From the NCBI GenBank assembly GCA_902799655.1, contig CADCBH010000002.1, positions 28,278 through 92,277 of the forward strand: DNA of 64,000 nucleotides. Direction: 5' to 3'. A model generated the notes under the pieces. The model saw only the letters and a program-made list of their open reading frames with translations, did no database searches and was not told the origin of the DNA. The stretch is from an uncultured Bacteroidales bacterium (GTDB taxonomy: Bacteria > Bacteroidota > Bacteroidia > Bacteroidales > Bacteroidaceae). Every line of letters begins with the position of its first letter. The first letter of the stretch is position 1. The position numbers and the translations under genes are program-made. This document shows positions 46,318 through 56,315 of the stretch, piece after piece.

Positions 46318-48658
46318 CGAAGTGCAGGGTGTGGCTGTTCTTGAAGCTCGGCACATTATAGAAACCTGACTTGCCGGTGTCGTAAGGCATGTGTAGCGCT
46401 ATACCCCAGTCGAGACGGAATATCAGGAAATCCATGTCATAGCGTATTCCCAGACCAGTGCCTACTGCCATTTGACTGAACAGATTCTTGAGCTCGAAGC
46501 GTGTGGTGGCGTCCGTTTTTGCCAGCAGGCCATTATCAGTCTCGCGCATTGTCCACACATTACCACCGTCCAAGAATACGGCACAATGGAGACTGCCAAA
46601 TAATTTCCGGCGATATTCCAGATTCATGACAAACTTGATGTCACCATTCTGTACAAGGTAGCTGGCTGCCTTGTCCTCAAGTCCGGGAAAACTACCAGGA
46701 CCGATGCCGCGTACCGAGAAGGCACGGATGCTGTTGGCACCGCCCACGTAGAAAAGTTCGCTATTGGGTGCCCAGTCGCTGTTGCCATAAGTGTAGAGGA
46801 TACCGGCATTGACATGTCCGACGAGTTTGGAGTGGCTATCGAGCGTCCATGTCTTGGTGAGATCGGTCTCGAGTTTAAGAAACTGTGAATAGGGATTCTT
46901 GAACATGGTCTTACCCTTGTCATTCCATTGCTTACCTGTGATGACATCATAGAGTGCTACGCCATTGCCCGACTCCGACACCGTGGTCTCCCAACGCAGA
47001 GGATGTATCGATGAGGAACTGTTGGAGTAGGTATAGGTATAGCGCATCTCAGGAATGAAGTAGTCTTGCATCGTGGCCCACAGATAGGGATTCTGCTGCA
47101 TCACCCTGTCGAATTCTTCTGTATGGCTGTTCATAAATTGATATTTGACGGTGAGCGGTGAGAACTCATGACGGCTGTTGGCAGAGGTCTGCCAGCGGTA
47201 GGTCCATTCACCACTGACCACATGCATCTTGTAGTAGCCAGGACGATAGATGATGTTGGTAGCAGCCTTAGCCAGTGTCGTTGGCGTGCTGTAGAAGCGG
47301 CGACGACGAATGATACGACCCTGTTTGTCGCGCCGTACGGGTGAATTGTTGCTGCTGATAAAGGGAGCAATGATGCGTGGGAACTGTACCGAGGCGTCAG
47401 CACCATATTCATAGTTGTTCATTGACGAGCTATTACCGGTGGCCCACTCATAGGAACCATGGATATTGACATCAATTTTCTCACCACCTCGGAAAGCGTT
47501 GCGGCGTGTGACACCCATCTTGAGCTCAGGACCCATACGTCCGATGGTGCGTGCATTGAAGTTGGTCTCGACATAGAAGTCCCACGGCTTATCAAAGGTA
47601 CAGTTGAGTGTAAGGTCGAGGGTATCGCAAGCGGCTGTAGTGTCACGTGGTGCGAAGGAGAACTCAGTCATTGAGAACAGTCCCATGGCATTGATCTTGC
47701 TCGAACTCTCCAAATAGTCGGAATAGCTATAGGCCCGACGTGGGCGCAGCTTCAGGTCGGCCAGCAGAACACGTGGGCGGATGGGTGGCTTCTTACCCGA
47801 ATAACGGATGGTGAAGAAACGGGTGCGCATCGAGTCGGTGGGCTGTTCCATGAACGACTTCTTCATATTGATGTTGATGCGTCCGATATACCACGGATGT
47901 GTGGCTGCAACGGGTACATCCTTAGCCAGACGGAACTGCAGTTGTGCCTTGCCATCGACGACAAAGGTGTCTGCGAGATAGGAGGCGTAGTCGGGCTGAT
48001 AGTAGTAATAGCCGTTGTTGCGCAAGAGCGTGCTGATGCGCTGGCGCTCAGCCTCAAGGCGCGAGACAATAAACGGGTCGCCGCGATGGATATATGCCTC
48101 GTTGAGGGTTGACTGTATCATGCTGTCTGCCTCGGCAGGAAAGTCGAAATAGCCAACTGAGTCGAGCTCATAGAGACGTCCTGGTGTGACGGTATATTGT
48201 ATCTTGGCGGTCTTGGGATTCTTTTGTTGGATGGTTTCGTAATCTACATGTCCGTGGAAGTAGCCGTGGTTGCGCAGTACATTCTGAGCCACTGAGGCAC
48301 GCAGTTCCGGATTCACCCACGACATGAGAACGGGTTGGCGACCGAAGGTCTTGGTCATCCAACGTGCAAAGCCACTATCCTTCTCGGCATATTTGTTCCA
48401 TACGGAGACACCGAAGGAGAAGGGCAGACGATAGTAGCTGCTTCCAAAGAGTGCACCGTTGGGGGCTGTGGCCAAAGCTGCTTCCACCTCTTCCTGTGTG
48501 GCAATCAGGTTGTCGCTCTGCTGGGCATCCTGCCACTGAATGGTCTTCAGACCAGTAAAGAGCTGGTCGCCTTCAGGGATATCCTTGGTCATCGAACAGG
48601 ACATCAACCAAAGCGATAGGGTGAGGAGAAGATATGATGTAAGCTTATTTCGTGTCAT
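46298..48658 (-). CDS. tamL: TamL, BamA/TamA-family outer-membrane lipoprotein
   Basis: The 786-residue protein has a lipoprotein signal (LTLSLWLMSCSMTKD), POTRA-like domains in the N-terminal 350 residues and a C-terminal 16-strand barrel with GIGPGSFPG and FRLDWGIALHMPYDTGKSG, ending TLHFAIGYPF. In Bacteroidetes the TamA partner of TamB is this lipid-anchored form. It overlaps the end of tamB by 14 bases, so both are made from one mRNA. Confidence 0.9.
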   Translation of the reverse strand: MTRNKLTSYLLLTLSLWLMSCSMTKDIPEGDQLFTGLKTIQWQDAQQSDNLIATQEEVEAALATAPNGALFGSSYYRLPFSFGVSVWNKYAEKDSGFARWMTKTFGRQPVLMSWVNPELRASVAQNVLRNHGYFHGHVDYETIQQKNPKTAKIQYTVTPGRLYELDSVGYFDFPAEADSMIQSTLNEAYIHRGDPFIVSRLEAERQRISTLLRNNGYYYYQPDYASYLADTFVVDGKAQLQFRLAKDVPVAATHPWYIGRININMKKSFMEQPTDSMRTRFFTIRYSGKKPPIRPRVLLADLKLRPRRAYSYSDYLESSSKINAMGLFSMTEFSFAPRDTTAACDTLDLTLNCTFDKPWDFYVETNFNARTIGRMGPELKMGVTRRNAFRGGEKIDVNIHGSYEWATGNSSSMNNYEYGADASVQFPRIIAPFISSNNSPVRRDKQGRIIRRRRFYSTPTTLAKAATNIIYRPGYYKMHVVSGEWTYRWQTSANSRHEFSPLTVKYQFMNSHTEEFDRVMQQNPYLWATMQDYFIPEMRYTYTYSNSSSSIHPLRWETTVSESGNGVALYDVITGKQWNDKGKTMFKNPYSQFLKLETDLTKTWTLDSHSKLVGHVNAGILYTYGNSDWAPNSELFYVGGANSIRAFSVRGIGPGSFPGLEDKAASYLVQNGDIKFVMNLEYRRKLFGSLHCAVFLDGGNVWTMRETDNGLLAKTDATTRFELKNLFSQMAVGTGLGIRYDMDFLIFRLDWGIALHMPYDTGKSGFYNVPSFKNSHTLHFAIGYPF

Positions 48659-51600
48659 GGGTTGTCGTTTTTAGAGAGTCGGTGGCTATGGGACGCTTGA
48701 TGGGCATCGGGAGCGTCGTGTCATCTTTTAAGCGGAAGATGTCCTTGAAGTTCTGCAGCGTGCGACGCCAGATGAAACCGCCGCCATACTTCTGCGTATA
48801 ACCGTCAAGCCAGTCGTATGAGTTGTTCTGGAAGAAGAGGCTGAGATACTTGTTGGCAGTATCGTCGAGGCGATATTCGAGTGACACATTGTCGAAGAAC
48901 GAGTTGTTGCGTCCTCCCGGCATGTCGGCGGCACCTGTGGTGACCTTTCCTCCTACCGCCAGTTTCAGGCGGTTGTTGAGGAATCGCTTGGCAAACTTGA
49001 ACGAGTAGTCGGTATGTGTCTGTCCTGTGGCATCTGTAGAGTTGTCCATGCCGAACGAGAGATCGAGGGTGCGAAGGGCATTACCCGTAAGGTTGCTGAT
49101 CTCCGAACTGAGGAACGAACTGAGTGCCGAGTTCATAGAGAAAGGCTTTGTATTGCCATCAGCGAGATACATGCCTGTGGTGAGCATGGTAACAGCCAGT
49201 TTTCCACGCTGTTCAGCACCCATTGTCTGCAACTCGCCGTGTAGCTGCATGTCTTCTGGAGCATCGAGGGTAAACTCCAGACCCATATCGTTGAGTGTAC
49301 GCGTGATGTTGACGCCACAGTTGAAGTCGACACTGCGCCCTACACCATTGGAGCCAGTCACGGTTGACTTGATGCGCTCGGTGGCTGCGATGTTCAGTGT
49401 CGGGTTCATCGGATCCCCATTGAACTCGATATATGAGCCGTCTTGGATGGTAAAGGTCTTCAGCGGGATGATGGGAAGTGCATACTTCATCTCACCGTTG
49501 GAGAGCGTATAGCGTCCTGTCAGTTGCAGGTTGTCAGCAGGACTGTAGAGCATGCGCAAGGTACCGCCACCCATCAGGTCTACATAGTTCGAATGGTCGG
49601 CATTGAGGTAGGCCATGATATGTGCACCCTTGGAGACATCGAGTGTCATATCCATGCGGAAACCGTTGATGGGCGGGCGCTGGACAACGGTTTGTGTCGT
49701 GTCGCTGAAGTCGGTAAACTTCACCAGGTTGTCAAGCTGGTTGTCCGTCGTGATGGGTGAGTCGCGGAGGATATAACCCAAATCGGTAGCACCCAGCACC
49801 TCCAGGCGACCACGCATGTTCAGGTTGTCCAACGCTCCCTTCACATTGGCAAAGACATTGACGAAGGCCTTGCCGTAGGCTACACTCTTGGCATGTTCCT
49901 TGGTGCCTATAATCTGGAAATTCTTGGCCTGCATACGCATATTGACCATGATGCGGTCAAGGTTGCTGAAGTCAACATTACCCTGCACATTGAGTGGGTT
50001 GTCATTATGGGCATATACCGTGAAGTTCTCAAACAACAGGTTGGAGTTCTGGATGCGTACTGGGTCGTCATCGAAGCGCAGTTTAACACCATAGGGTATG
50101 CTTTCCAGATAAGACTCTGAGAGGAATATCTCTCCATTTACCACAGGACGCGACGGCGTACCCTTTACGCTGAGCTCACCCTCACCATAGCCTTGCAGAC
50201 CGCAGAGCTGGTCGGGCACAAAGCCGTTGACAATCGATAGTGGCAGGTGTTCAAGCATCAGACGGGCATCCATCGAACCCTCACCTTCATTATAATAGGT
50301 ACCCGTGAAGCGCCCGATTTCCTTCTCGTCCAGCATCAGCAGAGCTTCTACGGCATGGGCGTTGTCCTCCTTCTGGAGATAGACCATCTCCGTGCTGATA
50401 TTACCAATGGGACAGCGTTCGTAGGTCATATTGTTCACAGCCAGGTCACTGACAACGGAAATCTGACTGTTGGCATCCTGGATGACGTGGAAGTCACCAT
50501 TCAGTGTACCCGCCATGCGTGGTGCATAGGGGATGACGGAGGTGATTTCGTCGAGGTTGAACTTATGGAGGGTGACGGTGAGGTCTTGCAGGGCCGTGGG
50601 GTCGGTTTCTTCGGAATAGATCTTCACACCCATGCCGTCATCGGCTCGCAGGTCAACCTTGGCCTTCACCTTGCCTGAGGCACCCAGGAAGATATAGTTG
50701 TCCTTGTTGACGGCAAACTCCTTGTAACCTAATGTGGGACGCTCAGGAACGAGGGTGATGTTGATACCTTGGTCGACTACCTCGGCCTTGGCACCCAGAC
50801 GGGCTCCCATCTTGCCATTGGCATCGTAATAGCGCACGCCCATCGTGGCACCACGTTCCTGGATGATGCCGTCAAACAGTGCATTGAAGACAAATTGAGG
50901 ATTCTTCTTGTTGTTGCATACCTGTCCACCGAAGGATAGGCGCTCTTTGCGCTGCGTCAGGTTGAAGGTGATGGTGTCGAGGCGTATATCGCTGACAGTC
51001 AGCGAGTGTAGGTATCCTTTTCCGTTGATGCCATCAGTGGATGACATCGAGATGTCAAAGAGCAACTCGCGGAAGTCGACATCGGCGCTGCTCTTCAATA
51101 GTGTGACTACTGGGTTGTCGCGCTGGCTCTCCACATGCATCTTCATGGTGGGCAGCAAGTGGCGCAGGGCAGGCTGGTCAATGGTCTTTCGCTCCAGCTG
51201 GGCCATTGCCGAGTCGCTCAGGATGGTAAACTGGCGCAGCAGATGTTCATAGCCGTCGCCTGCGTCAACCTTGACAATGAAGTCACCGCTTTGGGCATGC
51301 ATATAGGTGGTATCGGGTGTCGTCCTCAACAGCATCTCTACAGCTGTCGGGCGATAGACGTGGTCGGAATCGCTGATGGTCAGGTCATTGATGAGGCCTG
51401 TCACATAATGGGTCTGATTGAGGTCGGATTCAACATCAAAATGTCCGCACATTCCGATGGTGAGAGGCTTTTCTACAAAGCCGAGCTTATAGAGGTCGAG
51501 CTTTTGGAAGTCGGTAGACAACGTGCCGTCGAAACGCTTTGTTGACAGTAGGGCATCGAAATTGACACCACCGTTGAGCAACGGGTTGCGACTGACGAGG

Positions 51601-53267
51601 TTGGCATGGGCCTTACCGTCGCTCACAAATGCGTAGGCGGTGATATGGTCGAGATTCCACTTGCCATAGCCGATGTGATGGATTGTGCCGTCGGCCACCA
51701 GTCTTGTCTTAGGCGAGAAGAAGTCGGTGCCCTGTCCGTGAGCTGTAAAGTCAGCACTGACGGTATAAATGGAGTCGTGGGGCATGAAGTGATGGACATT
51801 CAGGTCGCGTATGCTGATATCTGCGTCGTAACGCATAGCGGCAGCATGGAACGATCCCTTGGCCTTTACCGTTCCCTTACCCTCGTGAGCGATGATGTCG
51901 GCAAAATACTGCTGACCATCGGCCTTCACGCGTCCTTGGGCTGAGAGTGGCGGGATGCGATAGTTGCGTTGCATGTCCCGAGGTAGCATGGCCATCACGA
52001 AGCCTAGGTTTTGGGTGCGTGCCGTAAACTGCACATCAGCACGCAGGCGCTCTGGATCGTCAAGGTTAGCCGCGAAGCCGCGGGCAGTTGCCGAGAATGC
52101 AGTAGGCAGTGATATCTCCAAATCTTGGAAATCCATATGCTGCATGTTGCCGCGTACCAGTCCGCTGACGGTCAATGGGTATTGTGGCCAGTTCTGTTGG
52201 AAAGCAGGTGGCATATCGGCCATGAAGCGCATCAGATCTTGCTTGCCCAATTGGGCATTCAGGCGCAGGCGCATCTTGCCAGGGTCTATCTTCTCCATGA
52301 GCGACAGAGGCATGTCGAGCTCTACGTCGATGTCGCTGTCTGGGGTGGAGAGACGGAACTTAGGCAGACGGACAGCACCGTTTTCCATCACAATCGGGCC
52401 TGACAGGTGGGTCACCTGCAGACCGCTCTTCTCCTTGAGGGCTACCTGGCGCATATGGAGCCGTAGGGTGGGGTCGTGGTAGTAGATGGAGTCGATACCA
52501 ATTTGGATGTCGCTGAGGTCGATATGGTTGTAGTCGAGACCTTCGATGCGAGGCTCGAAATTCTGGTCATACTGCACACGGCCATGTTCGAGGTCTACGC
52601 TGCCAACGGTATAGGTCTGACTCTCCAAGTCGATGTATGCCTCGCGGGCGGTGAGGGTTCCCAGATGGGTGTTGACGCTCATCGTGTCGCCCGGCATGTG
52701 GAGCACAAGGTCGGAGCGTACGACAGCGATGCTGTCAATATGTATCTTCCAGAAGTTCTCGCTGGTTGTGGTGTCTTCTGGCACAGAGTCGTTGAGCTGC
52801 ACATCGAGGAAGGCCTCCTCCAGACGTGTGCCGTTGAGCTCCACTGTCTGCTGGTCGAGGTCGATGCCCTTGCTGGTCATAAAGAGACGGCTGAAGCGTC
52901 CCTTGACGTGTGCAGCAGCTACGAAGTCGCTGGTATTCAGAGAGGTATTGGTGACTTCCAGTTCGTTGATGACCACCTTACTGCTGATGAGGGGCAACAA
53001 CTGCACATCCACCACCATGCGCTCTACATCGGCAATGGTATCGGTTGTCTGTACGACGCGGAAACGGTCGATAGAAAGGTCAAGGGGGAATGACAGGTCG
53101 ACATGCCCCACAGTAATCTCCATACCTGTTTTCTCTGAGGCGATGGCGGTGACCTTGCCTACTGCCCAGTTCTGCACAGGTGGCAGGTAGAGCAGAATGG
53201 TCAATATGACAAACAGCAGAATGGGACTCAGCAGGATGCCCAATATCCACCAAAACACTTTCTTCAT
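48645..53267 (-). CDS. tamB: TamB, translocation and assembly module / lipid-transfer protein
   Basis: The 1540-residue protein has one N-terminal membrane anchor (VFWWILGILLSPILLFVILTI), a very long run of beta-strand repeats forming an AsmA-like groove, and the conserved C-terminal DUF490 region (about 1150-1500; GGTLRMLYSPADNLQLTGRY, VGRSVDFNCGVNI). Family members bridge inner and outer membranes and carry phospholipids or assist barrel insertion. It lies between rluA (4 bases upstream) and tamL (overlap). Confidence 0.93.
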   Translation of the reverse strand: MKKVFWWILGILLSPILLFVILTILLYLPPVQNWAVGKVTAIASEKTGMEITVGHVDLSFPLDLSIDRFRVVQTTDTIADVERMVVDVQLLPLISSKVVINELEVTNTSLNTSDFVAAAHVKGRFSRLFMTSKGIDLDQQTVELNGTRLEEAFLDVQLNDSVPEDTTTSENFWKIHIDSIAVVRSDLVLHMPGDTMSVNTHLGTLTAREAYIDLESQTYTVGSVDLEHGRVQYDQNFEPRIEGLDYNHIDLSDIQIGIDSIYYHDPTLRLHMRQVALKEKSGLQVTHLSGPIVMENGAVRLPKFRLSTPDSDIDVELDMPLSLMEKIDPGKMRLRLNAQLGKQDLMRFMADMPPAFQQNWPQYPLTVSGLVRGNMQHMDFQDLEISLPTAFSATARGFAANLDDPERLRADVQFTARTQNLGFVMAMLPRDMQRNYRIPPLSAQGRVKADGQQYFADIIAHEGKGTVKAKGSFHAAAMRYDADISIRDLNVHHFMPHDSIYTVSADFTAHGQGTDFFSPKTRLVADGTIHHIGYGKWNLDHITAYAFVSDGKAHANLVSRNPLLNGGVNFDALLSTKRFDGTLSTDFQKLDLYKLGFVEKPLTIGMCGHFDVESDLNQTHYVTGLINDLTISDSDHVYRPTAVEMLLRTTPDTTYMHAQSGDFIVKVDAGDGYEHLLRQFTILSDSAMAQLERKTIDQPALRHLLPTMKMHVESQRDNPVVTLLKSSADVDFRELLFDISMSSTDGINGKGYLHSLTVSDIRLDTITFNLTQRKERLSFGGQVCNNKKNPQFVFNALFDGIIQERGATMGVRYYDANGKMGARLGAKAEVVDQGINITLVPERPTLGYKEFAVNKDNYIFLGASGKVKAKVDLRADDGMGVKIYSEETDPTALQDLTVTLHKFNLDEITSVIPYAPRMAGTLNGDFHVIQDANSQISVVSDLAVNNMTYERCPIGNISTEMVYLQKEDNAHAVEALLMLDEKEIGRFTGTYYNEGEGSMDARLMLEHLPLSIVNGFVPDQLCGLQGYGEGELSVKGTPSRPVVNGEIFLSESYLESIPYGVKLRFDDDPVRIQNSNLLFENFTVYAHNDNPLNVQGNVDFSNLDRIMVNMRMQAKNFQIIGTKEHAKSVAYGKAFVNVFANVKGALDNLNMRGRLEVLGATDLGYILRDSPITTDNQLDNLVKFTDFSDTTQTVVQRPPINGFRMDMTLDVSKGAHIMAYLNADHSNYVDLMGGGTLRMLYSPADNLQLTGRYTLSNGEMKYALPIIPLKTFTIQDGSYIEFNGDPMNPTLNIAATERIKSTVTGSNGVGRSVDFNCGVNITRTLNDMGLEFTLDAPEDMQLHGELQTMGAEQRGKLAVTMLTTGMYLADGNTKPFSMNSALSSFLSSEISNLTGNALRTLDLSFGMDNSTDATGQTHTDYSFKFAKRFLNNRLKLAVGGKVTTGAADMPGGRNNSFFDNVSLEYRLDDTANKYLSLFFQNNSYDWLDGYTQKYGGGFIWRRTLQNFKDIFRLKDDTTLPMPIKRPIATDSLKTTTHDTK

Positions 53268-53271
53268 AACC

Positions 53272-53988
53272 CTAACGATTTATGTTCATACTCGACCATA
53301 ACGGGTCGGCAGGCAACGGAGACTCGATGGTTATCAACTCCTTCGATACGGGATGGATGAACTCCACACGCCGTGAGAGCAGCGAGATGCTGCCATCTGG
53401 ATTGCTACGAGGTGCACCGTATTTCAGGTCGCCTTTGATCGGACAGCCGATAGTAGCCAGCTGACAGCGGATCTGATGATGGCGGCCTGTCAGCAGTTGC
53501 ACTTCGACCAGCGAGTAACGGTCGGAGTGGCCAATGACGCGATAGCGCAGCACAGCCTTCTTCGAACGTGGCACCTCATGGTCGTAGGCATACGACTTGT
53601 TTTGCTGTTCATTGCGAACCAGCCAGTGCTCAAGTGTATGCCATTCCTCACTCGTCACTCCACACTCTTCACTCCTCACTCCACGCTCCTCGCTCCTCAA
53701 GGACTTTACGATTGCCCAGTAGGTCTTGTGCACCTCTCCGTCGCGAAACATGTTGTTCAGACGAGTCAGCGCTTTCGAGGTACGTGCAAAGACCACCAGT
53801 CCTGAGACTGGACGGTCAAGGCGATGGGTCACACCCAGGAAAACGGCTCCAGGTTTCTGGTACTTCTCCTTGATGTAGGCCTTGACGGTTTCCGACAGTG
53901 GCGTGTCGCCCGTCTTGTCGCCCTGCACAATCTCACCGCTCTCTTTATAGACGATGATGATATGATTATCCTCGTAGCATACTCGCAT
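53272..53988 (-). CDS. RluA-family RNA pseudouridine synthase
   Basis: The 238-residue protein has the catalytic motif HRLDRPVSGLVVFARTSKAL (Asp of HRLD) and the later LLTGRHHQIRCQLA and GDLKYGAP. It makes pseudouridine in rRNA or tRNA. It lacks an S4 domain. A surface loop (about 96-117) is a 7-residue repeat, RSEERGV-RSEECGV-TSEEWHT, coded by a heptanucleotide array. ATG 53988 is chosen over 54027 because the -7 element lies between them. First gene of the rluA-tamB-tamL unit. Confidence 0.88.
   Translation of the reverse strand: MRVCYEDNHIIIVYKESGEIVQGDKTGDTPLSETVKAYIKEKYQKPGAVFLGVTHRLDRPVSGLVVFARTSKALTRLNNMFRDGEVHKTYWAIVKSLRSEERGVRSEECGVTSEEWHTLEHWLVRNEQQNKSYAYDHEVPRSKKAVLRYRVIGHSDRYSLVEVQLLTGRHHQIRCQLATIGCPIKGDLKYGAPRSNPDGSISLLSRRVEFIHPVSKELITIESPLPADPLWSSMNINR
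53643..53698. repeat. Heptanucleotide tandem repeat inside the RluA-family gene
   Basis: Eight heptamers of the type ACTCCTC (plus strand), e.g. ACTCGTC, ACTCCAC, ACTCTTC, ACTCCTC, ACTCCAC, GCTCCTC, GCTCCTC. Three heptamers make 21 bases, so the frame stays open and gives a 7-residue peptide repeat. Confidence 0.88.
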
Positions 53989-53996
53989 AACAGCTG

Positions 53997-54004
53997 CAAA
54001 TTTA
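53997..54004 (-). promoter_or_regulatory. Promoter -7 element (TAAATTTG) for rluA-tamB-tamL
   Basis: Minus strand TAAATTTGC ends 8 bases before ATG 53988, another very short leader. Confidence 0.6.
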
Positions 54005-54036
54005 CAAAGAAGGAAGGAAACTTCCAAATTTTAGAC

Positions 54037-54076
54037 AAAAAAATGTCAGGCAACAGCCTTTTGGCGTGCCTGACAT
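54037..54076 (-). terminator. Intrinsic terminator of the tetR-fabG operon
   Basis: Perfect 9-bp stem ATGTCAGGC (54043-54051) with GCCTGACAT (54068-54076), followed on the minus strand by six or more T residues. Confidence 0.88.
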
Positions 54077-54097
54077 AATGAAAAGTGAGTATCGATG

Positions 54098-54277
54098 TTA
54101 TTGTTCTTGTTCTTCTACTTTCTCCTTATTGAAGGCTTGGAAAATCTTCTTCACAATCCACCAGAGAATCCATATACCTATCAGACAAAGAGCAATAGTC
54201 CATCCGAAAGCCTTACCGGCTGCTGTTCCTGTTCCGAAACCACTCGTCAGGAAGCGAAAAAATCCGTTGTTAAACAT
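54098..54277 (-). CDS. Small membrane protein of 59 residues
   Basis: A short frame begins MFNNGFFRFLTSGFGTGTAA, has one strong membrane segment (about 26-41, WTIALCLIGIWILWWI) and a charged end (NKEKVEEQEQ). It starts 25 bases after the stop of the 400-residue membrane protein and ends 21 bases before a good terminator, so it is the last gene of that operon. The amphipathic beginning, Gly-rich turn and single segment look like a real small membrane protein that may bind its larger neighbour. No family recognised. Confidence 0.7.
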   Translation of the reverse strand: MFNNGFFRFLTSGFGTGTAAGKAFGWTIALCLIGIWILWWIVKKIFQAFNKEKVEEQEQ

Positions 54278-54302
54278 TGTGATTTATTTTTTAACGTGAT
54301 AA

Positions 54303-55505
54303 TTATGCTTCAGTATTCTGTTGAGCCATAGCGGTGGCAGACTCCTTTGGTGCAGGCTTGATTTTCTTGAACCAACCCGACCAGTTGAAGTTCTCAAAGA
54401 GACCATAGGCCGTCTCGACAGTCATGATGACGGAGGAAACGAAGCAGAAGATGAAGGCACCAGCAATCATCAGACCCACCTTGAGTACGATGATGATGAT
54501 GTTGCCTGGGTCTGACTCGGTATGTGTCGAGGTAGAACCATCTGTGTAAGTGGTCTTCACCTTGTAGTCAGGCAACAGACTCATAGCCAGTCCAGTACCG
54601 AAACAGAAAGAGGCGATACCGAAGCCTATCTTTTGGAAGATGTTCATACAGCCTGAGCGGCGACGATGGCGAGTGATGGAGTAGCCGTGAGGATACCCCG
54701 TGATGATATACAGCGGAATGAGTATCAACAGGTATATCATATAGTTTCTCAAGGTGTTACCATGCGATACCTCGCTGTCTACGCGTCGAGCCAAGTCGGC
54801 TTTAGCCATCTCATGCACCTGTGCGAAGTCCATTGCATTGATAGAGTCATACTTAGCACGGTTCTTGGCGGCAGACTCTTCATAGTACTTCACCTGCTTC
54901 AGATACTTCTCCTTGTTCTCCTCAAGCTTGGCAGTATCGGCCTTCTGCTTATATTCGCTGACCTCTCTCAAAGAACTCTCTGTCCTCTGCTTGTAGTCGA
55001 TAAGCGTGTACATCTTGTACTTCTCAGCGGTACTGAGACGCAGTGTCCAGGCATCGTTGGCATGCTGGTCAGGACATTTGTCATAGGCTGTTGGTGCCAC
55101 CTTGACGGTCTTCCACTGCTCAACCTGCTCGCGTTCAGCTTTGGCACGAAGAATAGAGTCTTCCTGATCACTCTTGAAATAGTAGAAGATGCCGGCACCC
55201 AGCAATGCACCGCAGATCAGACTCCACTTCCACGTGCTATGGCGCTTCAATGACCAGTCGACGATCTCGCGCAACATACAGTAACGCTCGTTATACTTCT
55301 CGTCGTTGCGGTCCTCGGCCACCTGTTCGGCACGATTCAGCATCTCGTCCATATACTCAGCCTCGGCCTTGGTGCGCGGATAGATGTCGTCTACGTCTTC
55401 CACTCTACCGTTCTGACGCTCCTTATCACTGATAAGTGAGGAGGTGAACATCGCCTCGTCCAAAAAGTCAAGGGCTTCTTCGTTCAGTACTTTTTCTTCA
55501 TCCAT
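54303..55505 (-). CDS. Hypothetical membrane protein with central coiled coil
   Basis: I do not recognise this 400-residue protein. The first 90 residues are acidic and soluble (KAEAEYMDEMLNRAEQVAED), then a membrane segment near 95-110 (WSLICGALLGAGIFYYF), a helical, charged region (about 115-240, with SSLREVSEYKQKADTAKLEE), and three further membrane segments (about 250-268, 292-310, 335-362). The C-terminal tail is cytoplasmic and Ala/Pro rich. It follows fabG by 24 bases. Confidence 0.75.
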   Translation of the reverse strand: MDEEKVLNEEALDFLDEAMFTSSLISDKERQNGRVEDVDDIYPRTKAEAEYMDEMLNRAEQVAEDRNDEKYNERYCMLREIVDWSLKRHSTWKWSLICGALLGAGIFYYFKSDQEDSILRAKAEREQVEQWKTVKVAPTAYDKCPDQHANDAWTLRLSTAEKYKMYTLIDYKQRTESSLREVSEYKQKADTAKLEENKEKYLKQVKYYEESAAKNRAKYDSINAMDFAQVHEMAKADLARRVDSEVSHGNTLRNYMIYLLILIPLYIITGYPHGYSITRHRRRSGCMNIFQKIGFGIASFCFGTGLAMSLLPDYKVKTTYTDGSTSTHTESDPGNIIIIVLKVGLMIAGAFIFCFVSSVIMTVETAYGLFENFNWSGWFKKIKPAPKESATAMAQQNTEA

Positions 55506-55529
55506 AGTTATTGGTTTTGTTTCGTTTTG

Positions 55530-56267
55530 TTACATATTCATACCACCGTCGACCTGAATGACCTGACCGCTGACATAGCTTGACAAGTCGCTGGCGAGGA
55601 AGGTGGCTACATTGGCGATATCTTCGACCTGACCACCACGGCGCAGGGGAATCTTCTTCTTCCACTCCTCGCGAACCTCATCGGGTAGGGCAGCAGTCAT
55701 GGCTGTCTCGATGAAACCGGGGGCGATGGCGTTGGCACGGATGCCCTTCGGACCCATCTCCTGGGCGATACTCTTGGCGAGGGCAATCAGACCAGCCTTT
55801 GAAGCGGCATAGTTGGCCTGTCCTGCATTACCGTGAACACCTACAACAGAGGCCATATTGATGATTGAACCACCACGCTGGCGCATCATAATCGGTGTGC
55901 AGGCATGTACGAAATTGAAGGCCGACTTCAGGTTAACGGCAATCACGGCGTCCCACTGCTGCTCAGTCATGCGCAGCATCAGACCGTCTTTTGTAATACC
56001 GGCGTTGTTCACCAGGATATCGATGCTGCCAAACTCTTCCTTCACGGCCTGCACGACCTCCTCAGTCTGTGCAAAGTCTGCAGCATTAGAGGCATAGCTC
56101 TTGGCCTTGACACCCAGGGCGGCAATCTCTTTCTCTGTCTCTTCATTGATCTGCAGGTCGGTGAAGGCGATGTTGGCACCCTCAGCAGCAAACTTCAAGG
56201 CAATAGCCTTACCAATACCACGTGCAGCACCTGTAATCAGCGCTGTCTTTCCTTCTAATAATCCCAT
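55530..56267 (-). CDS. fabG: 3-oxoacyl-[acyl-carrier-protein] reductase
   Basis: The 245-residue short-chain dehydrogenase has the cofactor motif GAARGIGKAIA, NNAGITKDGL, the catalytic Ser and Tyr-x-x-x-Lys in NMASVVGVHGNAGQANYAAS with K following, and the C-terminal GQVIQVDGGMNM typical of FabG. It reduces 3-oxoacyl-ACP with NADPH in fatty acid elongation. It lies 48 bases after a TetR-type regulator, which suggests control by a fatty acid or similar signal. Confidence 0.92.
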   Translation of the reverse strand: MGLLEGKTALITGAARGIGKAIALKFAAEGANIAFTDLQINEETEKEIAALGVKAKSYASNAADFAQTEEVVQAVKEEFGSIDILVNNAGITKDGLMLRMTEQQWDAVIAVNLKSAFNFVHACTPIMMRQRGGSIINMASVVGVHGNAGQANYAASKAGLIALAKSIAQEMGPKGIRANAIAPGFIETAMTAALPDEVREEWKKKIPLRRGGQVEDIANVATFLASDLSSYVSGQVIQVDGGMNM

Positions 56268-56315
56268 AATTTTCTTTTTAATACTTGATATTTATTGTTT
56301 GAATGTCTTATCGTT

